Assembly (NCBI GenBank): GCA_024276455.1
Contig: JAJRXE010000340.1
Coordinates: 1-29,581 of the forward strand
Length of the DNA stretch: 29,581 nucleotides
Direction of reading: 5' to 3'
From: Calditrichota bacterium
GTDB taxonomy: Bacteria > Calditrichota > Calditrichia > RBG-13-44-9
Shown piece by piece: positions 16,033 through 24,832 of this stretch. The position numbers were made by a program, and so were the translations under genes. Position 1 is the first letter of the stretch. Every line of letters starts with the position of its first letter. The notes under the pieces were generated by a model, which was not told where the DNA came from, searched no databases, and was given only the letters and a program-made list of their open reading frames with translations.

Positions 16033-16755
16033 ATGGAAAAATTTAGATCTCCTTCTCTCGTTTTGTTGTCTCTAATTTTAATTTCGTTTATATCGTTGTT
16101 TGATGTGGGGCTTTTTGCCCAACAGTTGGTTTTTCCGAAAAAATATTCGCAAGCCAACAAATTGGAGATCAAATTTGGAGGTGTTACCCTTCACCCGGGA
16201 GATGCAATATCCGTTGATGCCAGACCGGATTCCACCGCCTTTCTGAATGGAGTATATGTAATTGATGATAACGGGAAAATCCGTCTTCCTCTGAAAGGAG
16301 AGGTTGATTTAACAAAGATTTCAGAAGCAGAGTTACAAAAGGAATTATTGGATTTTTACAAAAATTATTTAATGTTCCAGAATCTGACCATTGAACCCCG
16401 AATCCGTATTGGATTGGTGGGAGGATTCATCCGACCGGGGTTGTACTATGTGAATCCCCATTCTTCTTTTTGGGAAGTCCTGGCTCTGGCTGGCGGACCA
16501 ACGGAGAGGAAATTGTTGGAAAAATCCTATTTAAGGAGAGGTGAACACAGAATTCGGTTTAATATTTACGAGGAATTAAAAAAAGCGCCCAATATTATGG
16601 CAATGGGGCTTCAATCAGGTGACATTATTGAAATACAGAGCCCAACGGAACGGAGTCTGTTGGAACGCGCTGCAACGATTGTGATTCCAATTGTGACTTC
16701 CATGACTTCTCTGCTTTCGTTGTATTTTTCATATCAAACGTATCAAAATAGGTGA
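16033..16755 (+). CDS. Wza-like polysaccharide export protein (Poly_export/SLBB)
   Basis: A 240-residue exported protein. A signal peptide spans residues 1 to about 30 (LVLLSLILISFISLFDVGLFAQ). It is followed by the polysaccharide export domain (LHPGDAISVDA, GVYVIDDNGKIRLPLKGEV, the helix EAELQKELLDFYKNYL) and an SLBB-like segment (VGGFIRPGLYYVNPHSSFWEVLALAGG). A hydrophobic C-terminal stretch (ATIVIPIVTSMTSLLSLYFS) could anchor it. It is shorter than E. coli Wza (about 380 residues) with fewer SLBB repeats. The start at 16033 is chosen for AAAGGA about 10 bases upstream and because an ATG at 16009 would overlap the STAS gene. It should form or gate the periplasmic/outer-membrane export channel together with the downstream Wzc-like protein. 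Confidence 0.9.
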   Translation: MEKFRSPSLVLLSLILISFISLFDVGLFAQQLVFPKKYSQANKLEIKFGGVTLHPGDAISVDARPDSTAFLNGVYVIDDNGKIRLPLKGEVDLTKISEAELQKELLDFYKNYLMFQNLTIEPRIRIGLVGGFIRPGLYYVNPHSSFWEVLALAGGPTERKLLEKSYLRRGEHRIRFNIYEELKKAPNIMAMGLQSGDIIEIQSPTERSLLERAATIVIPIVTSMTSLLSLYFSYQTYQNR

Positions 16756-16777
16756 TTAAAACAATCAGGGAGTTCTT

Positions 16778-19123
16778 ATGCAGAGAGATCTATTATCTCA
16801 AATTACCAGGAAGAATAGCGAAATCAACATTGCTAAATATATCCGGCTGATCCTGGACAATAAAAAGAAAGTATTCGTTCTGGCCGTCGTATTTATTTTT
16901 TTCTTTTTAGTTTTCTTTAAGATGTTTTTGGCAGAACCCCAATATACGGCCGAATCGTTGGTTCGATTCGATGATCCACGTTTGACCCGGAACGTAGGTG
17001 CGGTGACCGATTTTGCCGTGGAAAATCCGTTAAGTAAAATTCCGATTATTCGAACCAATCGTTTCCTGAGCGAAGTGGTTGATTCCCTGGCTTTGCAGTT
17101 TGTTCTCATTGAACCTACCCTTAGAATTAAATCTGTTTTTGAAAATTACCGCATCGTCGATACGTTGAAGATTGGTCACTACAAAATTAAGTTTAAAGAT
17201 GGGAAATACAACGTTTATTACACCAACAAGAACCTGGGGATTGAAGATTCGTTGCTCCTGTCTAATCCAATTTCCCAGAGGGAGTTTCAGGTTGGGGGAA
17301 TATCTTTCAAATTTAGCCGGATATTTTTGGAGAAACCGGAAGAAATAACATTTGCTATTATCAAAAAGAAGAGTGCGATTAATCGCTTGAGAAATCGTTT
17401 AAAGACCTCATTGGATGGTTCACGCACAATTCTTCGAATCCAATTTACCGGGCACGATCCGGATTTAACGGCTAAAACGGTGAATTTTATTGCAGAATAT
17501 TTCGTTAAAGAGACCCTGAAGTTAAAACGATACAAAACGTTGTCGGTATTGCGCACGTTTGAAGAACAACTCAATGTTGCCCGTAAGAATTTGCAGGAAG
17601 CGGAGCAAGCGTTGGAAGATTTTAAGAAAAAGCATCCTTTGCTCAATCTGTCTGAAAATTTAAATGAGGATGTGCGGAAAATTTCCGAACTGGAATTCGA
17701 ACTAAAAACCTCTCAGGAAGCGCTACGCGATTTGGATGAGTTAAAGAAAACCAATTTCAAAAATGAAGAGGAAAAGTCGATTTATTTAAAAGAAGTGCTT
17801 TCATTTTTACAATCTCGCAATGAATCCAGTGCCCAGGTATTATTGCAGAATTACGAACAATATTTAGCCGAAAAACAAGCGCTCAAAGATTATCCCCCTT
17901 CACATCCTCGGGTTCAGGAAGTCAATCAAAAAATCAAAGAGATCGAAGAAAGAATTGATGAGTTGGTAAAAGAGTTCAGAGCGGATATGCAGCATCGGAT
18001 TGAAACGGATCGGAGAGAAATTCAGAGACTGAATAACAAATTACGGAATTTACCAGCCCAGGAAACAATCTTAGCCAAACTGATTCGCGACAAAGAAGTA
18101 AATGAAAGAATCTTCTCCAGTGTTTTGGTAAAATATAATGAAGCAAAAATTGCTGACGCAGCGGTGATACCGGATGCCTACCTTCTGGATTATGCCCTGG
18201 TACCAGAGACCAGCTCGCAGAAATTTTTCATTTTACTGGTGTTGGCAGGCGGAATTATTTTCTGTATTGTGGCCGCCGTGGGGGTGGTTATTCTTTGGGA
18301 CTTTTTCAATCCTACCATAAAGGACGAAACGGATATTAAGTTTGATCTTGATTTACCGGTTCTAACTTCCATTCCGGTCATTGGAGATGATGAGGAAATA
18401 CCAAAATTTTTAGATCCGGAAGATAAATTTAAAATCGACCCGAAGCTAATTACTTCCGATTATGCCCCGAACATTATCGGTGAAAAATATCGAACCTTGC
18501 GTACACATATCTTGTTTTCCGAAAAAGAGGAGAAGCAGATCAACTCCCTGCTGGTTACAAGTTTGAATGCGAACGAGGGTAAATCATTAAATATCAGTAA
18601 TCTGGCTATAACAATTGCCCAGCAGAAAATATCCACGGTTTTGGTGGATACCGACTTGCGCCGGGGGGTTTTACATCGCTCGTTTGTTTGTTCCAAAAGA
18701 CCCGGCTTAAGTGATTTGTTAAATAGCCGGGCCGACATTAATATTAAAAATCTGCAAAAGATAATTCAAAAAACCCATGTGCCTAATTTATTTTTAATCT
18801 CGTCCGGAACGCAGGTTCCCAATCCCAGTGAATTGATTGGATCGCAGAGAATGAAGATCTTGGTCAAAGTTCTTAAAGAAAAATTTGGATTTGTTCTTTT
18901 TGATTCTCCGCCGCTTTCTGTAACGACAGATGCCATTGTGCTCAGTACGTTAGTGGATAAAGTTCTGTTTGTTGTGAGGGCCGGCCAGACAAAGAAAAAA
19001 CAGTTAATTCAGGTCGTGGAGCAGTTTGATACCTTGAGGGAAAAAACGTTAGGAATCGTAATTAATGGGACTGATCTGAAAATTGAGAGATCAAATTATA
19101 ATTACACTTATTATCACTATTAA
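16778..19123 (+). CDS. Wzc-like polysaccharide co-polymerase and tyrosine autokinase
   Basis: A 781-residue inner-membrane protein. A Wzz-type chain-length domain follows the first membrane helix (about residues 28-50). A long coiled-coil periplasmic region spans about 260-430. A second membrane helix (about 483-508, FFILLVLAGGIIFCIVAAVGVVIL) leads to a cytoplasmic BY-kinase. The kinase has a Walker A loop NANEGKSL (Gly601, Lys602, Ser603), Walker A' LVDTDLRRG (Asp624, Asp626), Walker B LFDSPPL (Asp709) and a tyrosine-rich tail NYNYTYYHY (five Tyr in the last eight residues) as autophosphorylation sites. Its phosphorylation cycle would set polymer length and export with the Wza-like and Wzy proteins. 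The Walker A loop differs from the common PGEGKST by Ala-Asn for Pro-Gly and Leu for Thr. GGAG lies upstream of the ATG. Confidence 0.94.
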   Translation: MQRDLLSQITRKNSEINIAKYIRLILDNKKKVFVLAVVFIFFFLVFFKMFLAEPQYTAESLVRFDDPRLTRNVGAVTDFAVENPLSKIPIIRTNRFLSEVVDSLALQFVLIEPTLRIKSVFENYRIVDTLKIGHYKIKFKDGKYNVYYTNKNLGIEDSLLLSNPISQREFQVGGISFKFSRIFLEKPEEITFAIIKKKSAINRLRNRLKTSLDGSRTILRIQFTGHDPDLTAKTVNFIAEYFVKETLKLKRYKTLSVLRTFEEQLNVARKNLQEAEQALEDFKKKHPLLNLSENLNEDVRKISELEFELKTSQEALRDLDELKKTNFKNEEEKSIYLKEVLSFLQSRNESSAQVLLQNYEQYLAEKQALKDYPPSHPRVQEVNQKIKEIEERIDELVKEFRADMQHRIETDRREIQRLNNKLRNLPAQETILAKLIRDKEVNERIFSSVLVKYNEAKIADAAVIPDAYLLDYALVPETSSQKFFILLVLAGGIIFCIVAAVGVVILWDFFNPTIKDETDIKFDLDLPVLTSIPVIGDDEEIPKFLDPEDKFKIDPKLITSDYAPNIIGEKYRTLRTHILFSEKEEKQINSLLVTSLNANEGKSLNISNLAITIAQQKISTVLVDTDLRRGVLHRSFVCSKRPGLSDLLNSRADINIKNLQKIIQKTHVPNLFLISSGTQVPNPSELIGSQRMKILVKVLKEKFGFVLFDSPPLSVTTDAIVLSTLVDKVLFVVRAGQTKKKQLIQVVEQFDTLREKTLGIVINGTDLKIERSNYNYTYYHY

Positions 19124-19143
19124 TAAAAAGGAGTTAAGGTGTT

Positions 19144-19395
19144 ATGGAAGAAGTTCGTGCAAAATTGGTGAAATTTTTTGAAGACAATTTTATGATGCCT
19201 TCTGATTTCCCCGAGAATGAATCCTTTCTGGAAAACGGGATTATCGATTCCACCGGCGTTTTAGAATTGGTTATGTTTTTAGAAGAAAGTTTTGATATTA
19301 AAGTAGAAGACGATGAGATTGTCCCGGAAAATTTAGATTCCTTGAACAATCTTATCAAATTTTTAAAAAATAAAATGAACGGAAAATATAAATAA
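19144..19395 (+). CDS. Acyl carrier protein
   Basis: An 83-residue acidic protein of the phosphopantetheine carrier family: helix 1 EEVRAKLVKFFEDNF, the attachment motif ENGIIDSTGVLELVMFLEE with Ser36 as the prosthetic-group site (DST in place of DSL), and closing helix SLNNLIKFLKNKM. It is distinct from fatty-acid ACP and resembles carriers in polysaccharide or amino-acid-loading operons. It probably accepts the acyl group activated by the ligase at 13667-15214 and donates it to the polysaccharide or to the amidotransferase product. No acyltransferase (MBOAT or GNAT) is visible in the window. AGGAG and a second purine block precede the ATG. The gap to the Wzc gene is 20 bases. Confidence 0.9.
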   Translation: MEEVRAKLVKFFEDNFMMPSDFPENESFLENGIIDSTGVLELVMFLEESFDIKVEDDEIVPENLDSLNNLIKFLKNKMNGKYK

Positions 19396-19453
19396 ATTAG
19401 AAACTACCCCTTTTACTATATAAATAGAAGGAAGCGTTGTAAAACCCAATCTT

Positions 19454-20401
19454 ATGGCTTTTCCCAATAAAAGTCCGATATTTATTATTGGCGTCGATCG
19501 GTCTGGAACAACTCTCTTAAGTCTGATTTTAGATTCCCACTCTCGGATTGCCATTCCTTACGAATCACATTTTATTACTAAATATTACCGGAATCGAGAA
19601 AAATTTGGTGATCTGAAAAAAGAAGAGAACCGGGTACGCCTGGTTAAAAATATTTTGTCTGAATCATATGTCAAGCAGTGGGATAAAAAATTAAACCTCG
19701 AGGATATTGATCTTGACAAATGTTTAACTTTGGAAGCAACCATAGATGAGGTATTTAGCGCATACGCACGCTTGCATGGGAAAGATATTTGGGGAGACAA
19801 AACCCCTTCTTACACTCCGGAAATTCATATCATAAATCGAATGTTCCCGCAGTGCAAATTCGTTCATATTATGCGAGATGGAAGAGACGTGGCATTATCG
19901 TTGGTTAAGCAATGGTGGGGACCCAATGATTTTATCTCGGCGATGCGTTATTGGGAAAAAACGCTTAGCTGTACCCGTAAAATGTTAAGAATGCTACCGG
20001 ACGATAAATTCATTGAATTGAAATATGAGGATTTACTGGAAAATCCCGAAACGGAAATAAGAAAAATATTATCTTTTCTTCAACTTGAATACGAACCCGA
20101 AATGATGAAGAAGTATCAGCAGAAAGCTGGTTTGAAAGTTGGGAAACGTATCGAAAAACACCATATCAATTTAAAACAAAGCCTTATTAAAGATAATGCC
20201 TACAAATGGAAAAGAAATCTCTCTTCGGCTGATCAAGCAATTGCCTACGAAATAGCCGGTGAATTATTGGAAGAATTGGGATACGAAAGGGGGGTGACGA
20301 ACCACCCTTTGAAACTAATCCGCAAAGCCTATCACCGGATCTCAGAATCGTACAAATGGAGGATTGCAGAAAAGCTTTCCATTAACTCCCCCAATAAGTA
20401 G
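19454..20401 (+). CDS. PAPS-dependent sulfotransferase family protein
   Basis: A 315-residue cytoplasmic protein with the two PAPS-binding signatures: the 5'-phosphosulfate loop GVDRSGTTLL (13-22) and the 3'-phosphate region VHIMRDGRDVALSLV (Arg141 to Asp145). A later IELKYEDLLENPE motif is also typical of sulfotransferases. The likely role is transferring sulfate from PAPS to a sugar hydroxyl or amino group of the repeat unit before flipping, giving a sulfated surface polysaccharide. The acceptor is inferred from gene context. It is flanked by the ACP and flippase genes, with short gaps and co-directional transcription. AAGGAAG lies well upstream of the ATG, a somewhat long spacing. Confidence 0.9.
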   Translation: MAFPNKSPIFIIGVDRSGTTLLSLILDSHSRIAIPYESHFITKYYRNREKFGDLKKEENRVRLVKNILSESYVKQWDKKLNLEDIDLDKCLTLEATIDEVFSAYARLHGKDIWGDKTPSYTPEIHIINRMFPQCKFVHIMRDGRDVALSLVKQWWGPNDFISAMRYWEKTLSCTRKMLRMLPDDKFIELKYEDLLENPETEIRKILSFLQLEYEPEMMKKYQQKAGLKVGKRIEKHHINLKQSLIKDNAYKWKRNLSSADQAIAYEIAGELLEELGYERGVTNHPLKLIRKAYHRISESYKWRIAEKLSINSPNK

Positions 20402-20437
20402 TCCTTTTTTTACCTCAAAATTGAAAAAGGATTTTCA

Positions 20438-21910
20438 ATGAATCTTAATGAACTAAAATTTTTATTAAAACATTCCAGTATTTATGGGATCGGAACGGTT
20501 GTCAGCCAGGCGGTTGGTTTTCTGCTATTACCATTATATACCCGGTTCTTAACCCCTTCTGACTACGGTGTCTTATCACTGATTAATATTACCAAAGATA
20601 TCATTGGCTTAATTGTCACGCTTGGCATTGTAAATGCCATGAGTCGTTTTTATTTCGATTTTGAAGATGAAAAAGGACAAAATCGGGTTGTATCGACAAT
20701 ATTTTGGATATTTGTATTTACCTCCATTGTTTTCATTCCAGTCTTGTATTTGTTGTCTGCGACTTTTTCCAGTTTGATTTTTCATACTACAGAATATCGG
20801 AATTATTTTATTGTTGCTTTCCTCGCTTTATTTTTTGGTGCTGCTGTCGATATCGGGTTGTCCTATTTAAGAATAAAAGCTCAGTCCTTTCGCTATGTTC
20901 AAGTTTCCATTTTTAGAACTCTGATGCTTATTGGTTTTAATATTTATTTTATTGCTTTTGCTAAGATCGGCGTGATCGGTATTTTCTATTCCTCATTAAT
21001 TACGATGGTTATGTTTTCTTTTATTTTATTGGTTCCCATTTTATCGAAGGTAAAACTCCATTTCTCCTTTAAATTAGCCAACGAAATGGTGAGATATTCC
21101 TTCCCCTTAATTTTTTCGAATATGTTTCGTATTATGGTAAATCAGTCGGATAAATTTTTCATTAATTATTTCTTTTCCACCTTTGAAACCGGAATTTACA
21201 GTATTGCTCAGAAAATAGGGCAATCTATTCATAGTTTAATTACCTCACCGTTTATTCAAACTTATCTTCCGCGTCGGTTCGAAATTATGAGAAGAAAAGA
21301 TGCGAAACAGGTTTATGCCTCGGTATTGAATTATTATCTGTTAGTGATTGGTTCAGTGGGGTTACTGCTTTCTATTTTTTCGCCGGAAATTATAAAATTG
21401 ATGACCACCGAGAAGTTTTATGCAGCTTCAAAATACATCCCATTGGTGGTTCTCTCGATGATCGTGTTTGGGATGAAATATCATTTTGAAATTGGTATTT
21501 TAATTAAAAAGCAAACTAAATACAGTGCAATAATTAATGGAATTGGAGCCTTCCTGAATATAACACTGAATTATTTCTTAATTAGCCATTTCCGTTTATG
21601 GGGGGCACTAATTGCATCGAATATCAGCATTTTTACAACTTCATTTTTAAATTATGCTTTTTCTCATAAATTGTTTAAGATTAATTACCAGTTTAAGATA
21701 GTCTCAAAAATATTTTTCCTGATAGTGTCTTTTTACATTTTGTCTCTGTTAATAAGTTTTGATGACATTTTCTACAACGTTATCTTTAAAGGTATTCTCT
21801 TTTTGGTTTATTTATCGACGATTGTGCCGTTTGGAATAATCGAAAAGGAACTACTTAGTGTGGTAAAAAATCGAATTTATGATTTTGTTAAAACATCCCC
21901 GGCGGAATAA
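20438..21910 (+). CDS. Wzx-type oligosaccharide flippase
   Basis: A 490-residue polytopic membrane protein with about 12-14 hydrophobic helices and the family opening LKHSSIYGIGTVVSQAVGFL-LLPLYTRFLTPSDYG. The loop MVNQSDKFFINYF is the usual mid-protein signature. It would move lipid-linked repeat units across the inner membrane. The ATG follows AAAAAGGATTTTCA. It is strongly AT-rich. The next gene, for a Wzy-like protein, begins 21 bases after its stop, so flipping and polymerisation are encoded together. Confidence 0.93.
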   Translation: MNLNELKFLLKHSSIYGIGTVVSQAVGFLLLPLYTRFLTPSDYGVLSLINITKDIIGLIVTLGIVNAMSRFYFDFEDEKGQNRVVSTIFWIFVFTSIVFIPVLYLLSATFSSLIFHTTEYRNYFIVAFLALFFGAAVDIGLSYLRIKAQSFRYVQVSIFRTLMLIGFNIYFIAFAKIGVIGIFYSSLITMVMFSFILLVPILSKVKLHFSFKLANEMVRYSFPLIFSNMFRIMVNQSDKFFINYFFSTFETGIYSIAQKIGQSIHSLITSPFIQTYLPRRFEIMRRKDAKQVYASVLNYYLLVIGSVGLLLSIFSPEIIKLMTTEKFYAASKYIPLVVLSMIVFGMKYHFEIGILIKKQTKYSAIINGIGAFLNITLNYFLISHFRLWGALIASNISIFTTSFLNYAFSHKLFKINYQFKIVSKIFFLIVSFYILSLLISFDDIFYNVIFKGILFLVYLSTIVPFGIIEKELLSVVKNRIYDFVKTSPAE

Positions 21911-21931
21911 AAAACAAGCGGTCCCTGCCAA

Positions 21932-23233
21932 ATGGAACTGAGAACTGAAAACAATCTAACTCATAGCTCCGGTTTTAACCCTGCTTTGTGGGGAGTGATC
22001 GGCTATTTATTTCTGAAGATTTTTCGGCCTTTTGAATATTGGGTCTGGTTGGGGGATCTGCGTATCGAACGCATTTATATGATACTTTTGATAATTTTAG
22101 TTGCGGTGTGGCCGGGGAAGAAATATTTCCACCATACGATTACCGTGTTGTTATTAATTTTTTTAGCGGTAATGTGTTTTTCTGCCATGTTTGCTTATCG
22201 ACCTGACAAAGCTTGGGATCAGGTTTGGGAGTATTTTAAATTAATTATTTTTTATTTTGTTCTGATTTTATCGGTTAGGGATAAAAGAGATTTTAAAATA
22301 TTAGTTATTGCTTTTCTTGTAGTTACAGGAATTTATGTTGGAAAGTCCTTGTGGGAGTTTCTGCTTCACGGACGTCATGTTTATCGAATGGGAATTCGCC
22401 GTCTGATTGGTATCGATCAGACTTACAGCGACCCCAATACTTTTGCGGCAACCATTGTCTATTCCTTACCTTTTGTTTGGGCCCTTTTAAAAATCAAGCC
22501 GCCAAAGTGGTTAAAATTAGGGTTGCTTGCATATGGAGCGATGGCGGTTGTCTCAATTGGTTTCACTGGTTCACGCTCGGGAATGCTTTCTTTTATTTTG
22601 TTTTTACTCCTAATTTGGATGCAGGGGAGAAAGAAGTTTATTGGAGTGATTGCGGTTGTAGTTTTTTTAATCACCGCCTGGATATTGCTACCGAAAGAAT
22701 ATAAGATGCGCTTTGAAACTATTTTTGATGATACAATTAACCCGATTGCAACTCAATCGGCTGATAGCCGGATTGAACACGTTAAAATGGGCATAAAATT
22801 GTTTAAAATGCGTCCGTTTGCTGGTTGGGGACCCGGCAATGCACCATATATTTCCCACGATATTTGCGGAGCTGAACAAGAAATCCAGTTACATAATCTG
22901 GAAGCTCAGACCATGGCGGAATTAGGACTTCTGGGGATATTATCCTTTTCGGCGTTTATTTTTATGCTATTTTATACTAAACGAAAAACCCAGCAAATAT
23001 TGAATATTTCCGAAACGAAGGATGACTTTCTGGAGCAGATCTCGATTGCCTGTACAAATACGGTCATCCTTCTTTTGTTCGATGGGCTTTTCGGACATAA
23101 TCTTTACCGTTATACCTGGCTCTGGTTGGCGGCGGTTACGGTTTTAAGCTACCGCTTTGCAATTATTGATGTTGTTGTAGAAAATGCTGCAAAAGAGAAG
23201 GAGGAGGCGGAAGTTCAACTCCAAAAAACCTAA
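21932..23233 (+). CDS. Wzy/O-antigen-ligase family polymerase
   Basis: A 433-residue membrane protein with about 10-12 hydrophobic helices and a large periplasmic loop in the C-terminal half (MRFETIFDDT through GWGPGNAPYISHD and QLHNLEAQTMAELGLLG). This loop holds the Wzy_C signature, including GFTGSRSGMLSF and the HNLEAQTMAELG stretch. It either polymerises undecaprenyl-linked repeats or ligates polymer to an acceptor; the neighbouring Wzx and Wzc favour polymerase. The ribosome site is weak (CGGTCCCTGCC before the ATG). It is the last gene before the strong terminator at 23287-23313. Confidence 0.9.
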   Translation: MELRTENNLTHSSGFNPALWGVIGYLFLKIFRPFEYWVWLGDLRIERIYMILLIILVAVWPGKKYFHHTITVLLLIFLAVMCFSAMFAYRPDKAWDQVWEYFKLIIFYFVLILSVRDKRDFKILVIAFLVVTGIYVGKSLWEFLLHGRHVYRMGIRRLIGIDQTYSDPNTFAATIVYSLPFVWALLKIKPPKWLKLGLLAYGAMAVVSIGFTGSRSGMLSFILFLLLIWMQGRKKFIGVIAVVVFLITAWILLPKEYKMRFETIFDDTINPIATQSADSRIEHVKMGIKLFKMRPFAGWGPGNAPYISHDICGAEQEIQLHNLEAQTMAELGLLGILSFSAFIFMLFYTKRKTQQILNISETKDDFLEQISIACTNTVILLLFDGLFGHNLYRYTWLWLAAVTVLSYRFAIIDVVVENAAKEKEEAEVQLQKT

Positions 23234-23286
23234 CAGTTTTTCGGATGACAGTTCAAATTTTAAAATTTCATAAATTGACCAGTAAA

Positions 23287-23313
23287 AAGAGGCTTCCGAA
23301 GCCTCTTATTTTT
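23287..23313 (+). terminator. Intrinsic terminator closing the main polysaccharide operon
   Basis: AAGAGGCTT-CCG-AAGCCTCTT is a perfect nine-pair stem with a three-base loop, followed by ATTTTT. It lies 53 bases after the Wzy-like gene. Confidence 0.9.
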
Positions 23314-23386
23314 AATGTTCATTTTACCAAAATAAAGTTCAACGTGTACCTTAGTTTTAAATTTTTTATAGGAAGGAGTATTTCGT

Positions 23387-24625
23387 ATGTATCACCCGGA
23401 TAATAAAAACCTCAGGATTTCTGATGTACCTCTTTTTACAGTAGAAGTAAAGGAACCGTCCCTGGGGTTGGAGGGGTATGTGTGTATTCATTCCATGGGA
23501 AAGTATGGGGCTTCTGGCGGAATGCGTTGCGTTGAGGATGTAACCAAAGAAGAGGTCCAACTGCTTGCCAGAGCCATGACTTATAAGTATTCTTTTTTCG
23601 GCATTCAGCAAGGAGGGGCAAAAGCGGGATTAAAAATCAAGTACGACGAAGATCCAGAACGAAAAAAGCTATTGCTACAAACTGCTGCCCGGCATCTTGA
23701 ACCGCTCATAAAACATAATGTCTGGTCTCCCTGGACAGACATGAATTTTTATCGGCCCGATTTGGCCATTTTCTATGCGGGAATTGGCATTCGATTTTCG
23801 CCTACCGGGGATGCTGGCTCATCTTTTCGAACTGCTGTTTCCGCCTTTGCGGCCATTCAGGGATGGATGGAGCATAAACAATGGAAAACGGAAGATACTA
23901 AAATTGCTATCGAGGGATTTGGAAGTGTGGCTAAATTTTTAATAAGTTTCTTAAAGGATTACCGAATCAAAGTGGTAGGGGTTTCCAATCGTTTAGGGGC
24001 GGTATATAATCCGAAGGGTTTGGATATCGATAATTTGCTGGATCAACAAAAGAAAAACGGAAGTGAGTGGATTTTGGAAAGGGGAGAATGGGAAAATTTG
24101 CGGAAAGAGGATCTTTTCAATGTGAAGACGGATATTTTCGTGCCCGGTGCTCGGGTTCATAGTATTGATGAAAAAGTCGCCAGCGGATTGGATACTTCTG
24201 TTCTAATCCCGGTAGCCAATGTCCCCTGTACGGATGAAGCGCTGATGGTCCTGGAGAAAAAGGGAATAACATATTTACCGGATTATATTGTAAATGGAGG
24301 TGGTGTGTGCGGGCATGTGATGGGACATTCTACCTCTCTTGAAGATGTTCAGGTGCAAGAATTCTTGCAGAGTTTAAAAGAAATGATAAAAAGGCTTTTA
24401 ATATTAAGTTCGAAGAAAAAGGTCTCCCCATTAAAGTTGGCAAATGAGAGAGCAAACGAGAATTACAAAGAAATTGTAGCCGAAGCATACAGCCATGAAC
24501 CTGTTTTTCTTCGATTAGTACATAAATTGCAGGAATATCACTTACTGCCGGGAAATATTGAGAAACATGAAAGACAAAAAGCAATTCGGATTACGATGAA
24601 TAAAATGCAGAATGCCTTTAAATGA
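23387..24625 (+). CDS. Glu/Leu/Phe/Val dehydrogenase-family protein
   Basis: A 412-residue two-domain protein. The N-terminal catalytic domain has GASGGMR, ARAMTYKYSFFGIQQGGAKAG (both family lysines kept) and the TDMN catalytic-Asp region. The C-terminal NAD(P)-binding domain has IAIEGFGSVAKFL (dinucleotide fold) and YLPDYIVNGGGV. The absence of the first glutamate-type lysine (GxxKGG reads GASGG) resembles the leucine/valine/phenylalanine branch. It would interconvert an amino acid and a 2-oxo acid with ammonia exchange. In this locus it could supply an amino or keto precursor for decorating the polymer, but it might be housekeeping. The ribosome site GGAAGGAG precedes the ATG. It stands after the terminator, so it probably has its own promoter, which was not identified. 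Confidence 0.85.
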   Translation: MYHPDNKNLRISDVPLFTVEVKEPSLGLEGYVCIHSMGKYGASGGMRCVEDVTKEEVQLLARAMTYKYSFFGIQQGGAKAGLKIKYDEDPERKKLLLQTAARHLEPLIKHNVWSPWTDMNFYRPDLAIFYAGIGIRFSPTGDAGSSFRTAVSAFAAIQGWMEHKQWKTEDTKIAIEGFGSVAKFLISFLKDYRIKVVGVSNRLGAVYNPKGLDIDNLLDQQKKNGSEWILERGEWENLRKEDLFNVKTDIFVPGARVHSIDEKVASGLDTSVLIPVANVPCTDEALMVLEKKGITYLPDYIVNGGGVCGHVMGHSTSLEDVQVQEFLQSLKEMIKRLLILSSKKKVSPLKLANERANENYKEIVAEAYSHEPVFLRLVHKLQEYHLLPGNIEKHERQKAIRITMNKMQNAFK

Positions 24626-24832
24626 TCCTCCCCCTCTTGGACATTCCGGTGGCAATATTTTTGATTTATGCGGCATTCAATTATTTTCTGAATATTTAAA
24701 TATGTGATTTACTCTGTTTTATTTAATTTTTCGCTAACGTAAAATTTATTTAAAAAACCGGTGGTACATCGACATGTATTTAACATAATAGTTTTTAAAA
24801 TCAAATAAATCGTACCAGACACGGAAAGAAAC

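Noticed and set aside
24650..24664. Sigma-54-like TGGCAATATTTTTGA before the interrupted deacetylase-like gene
   Set aside because: The -12 dinucleotide is GA, not the near-invariant GC, and the -24 part is also imperfect.
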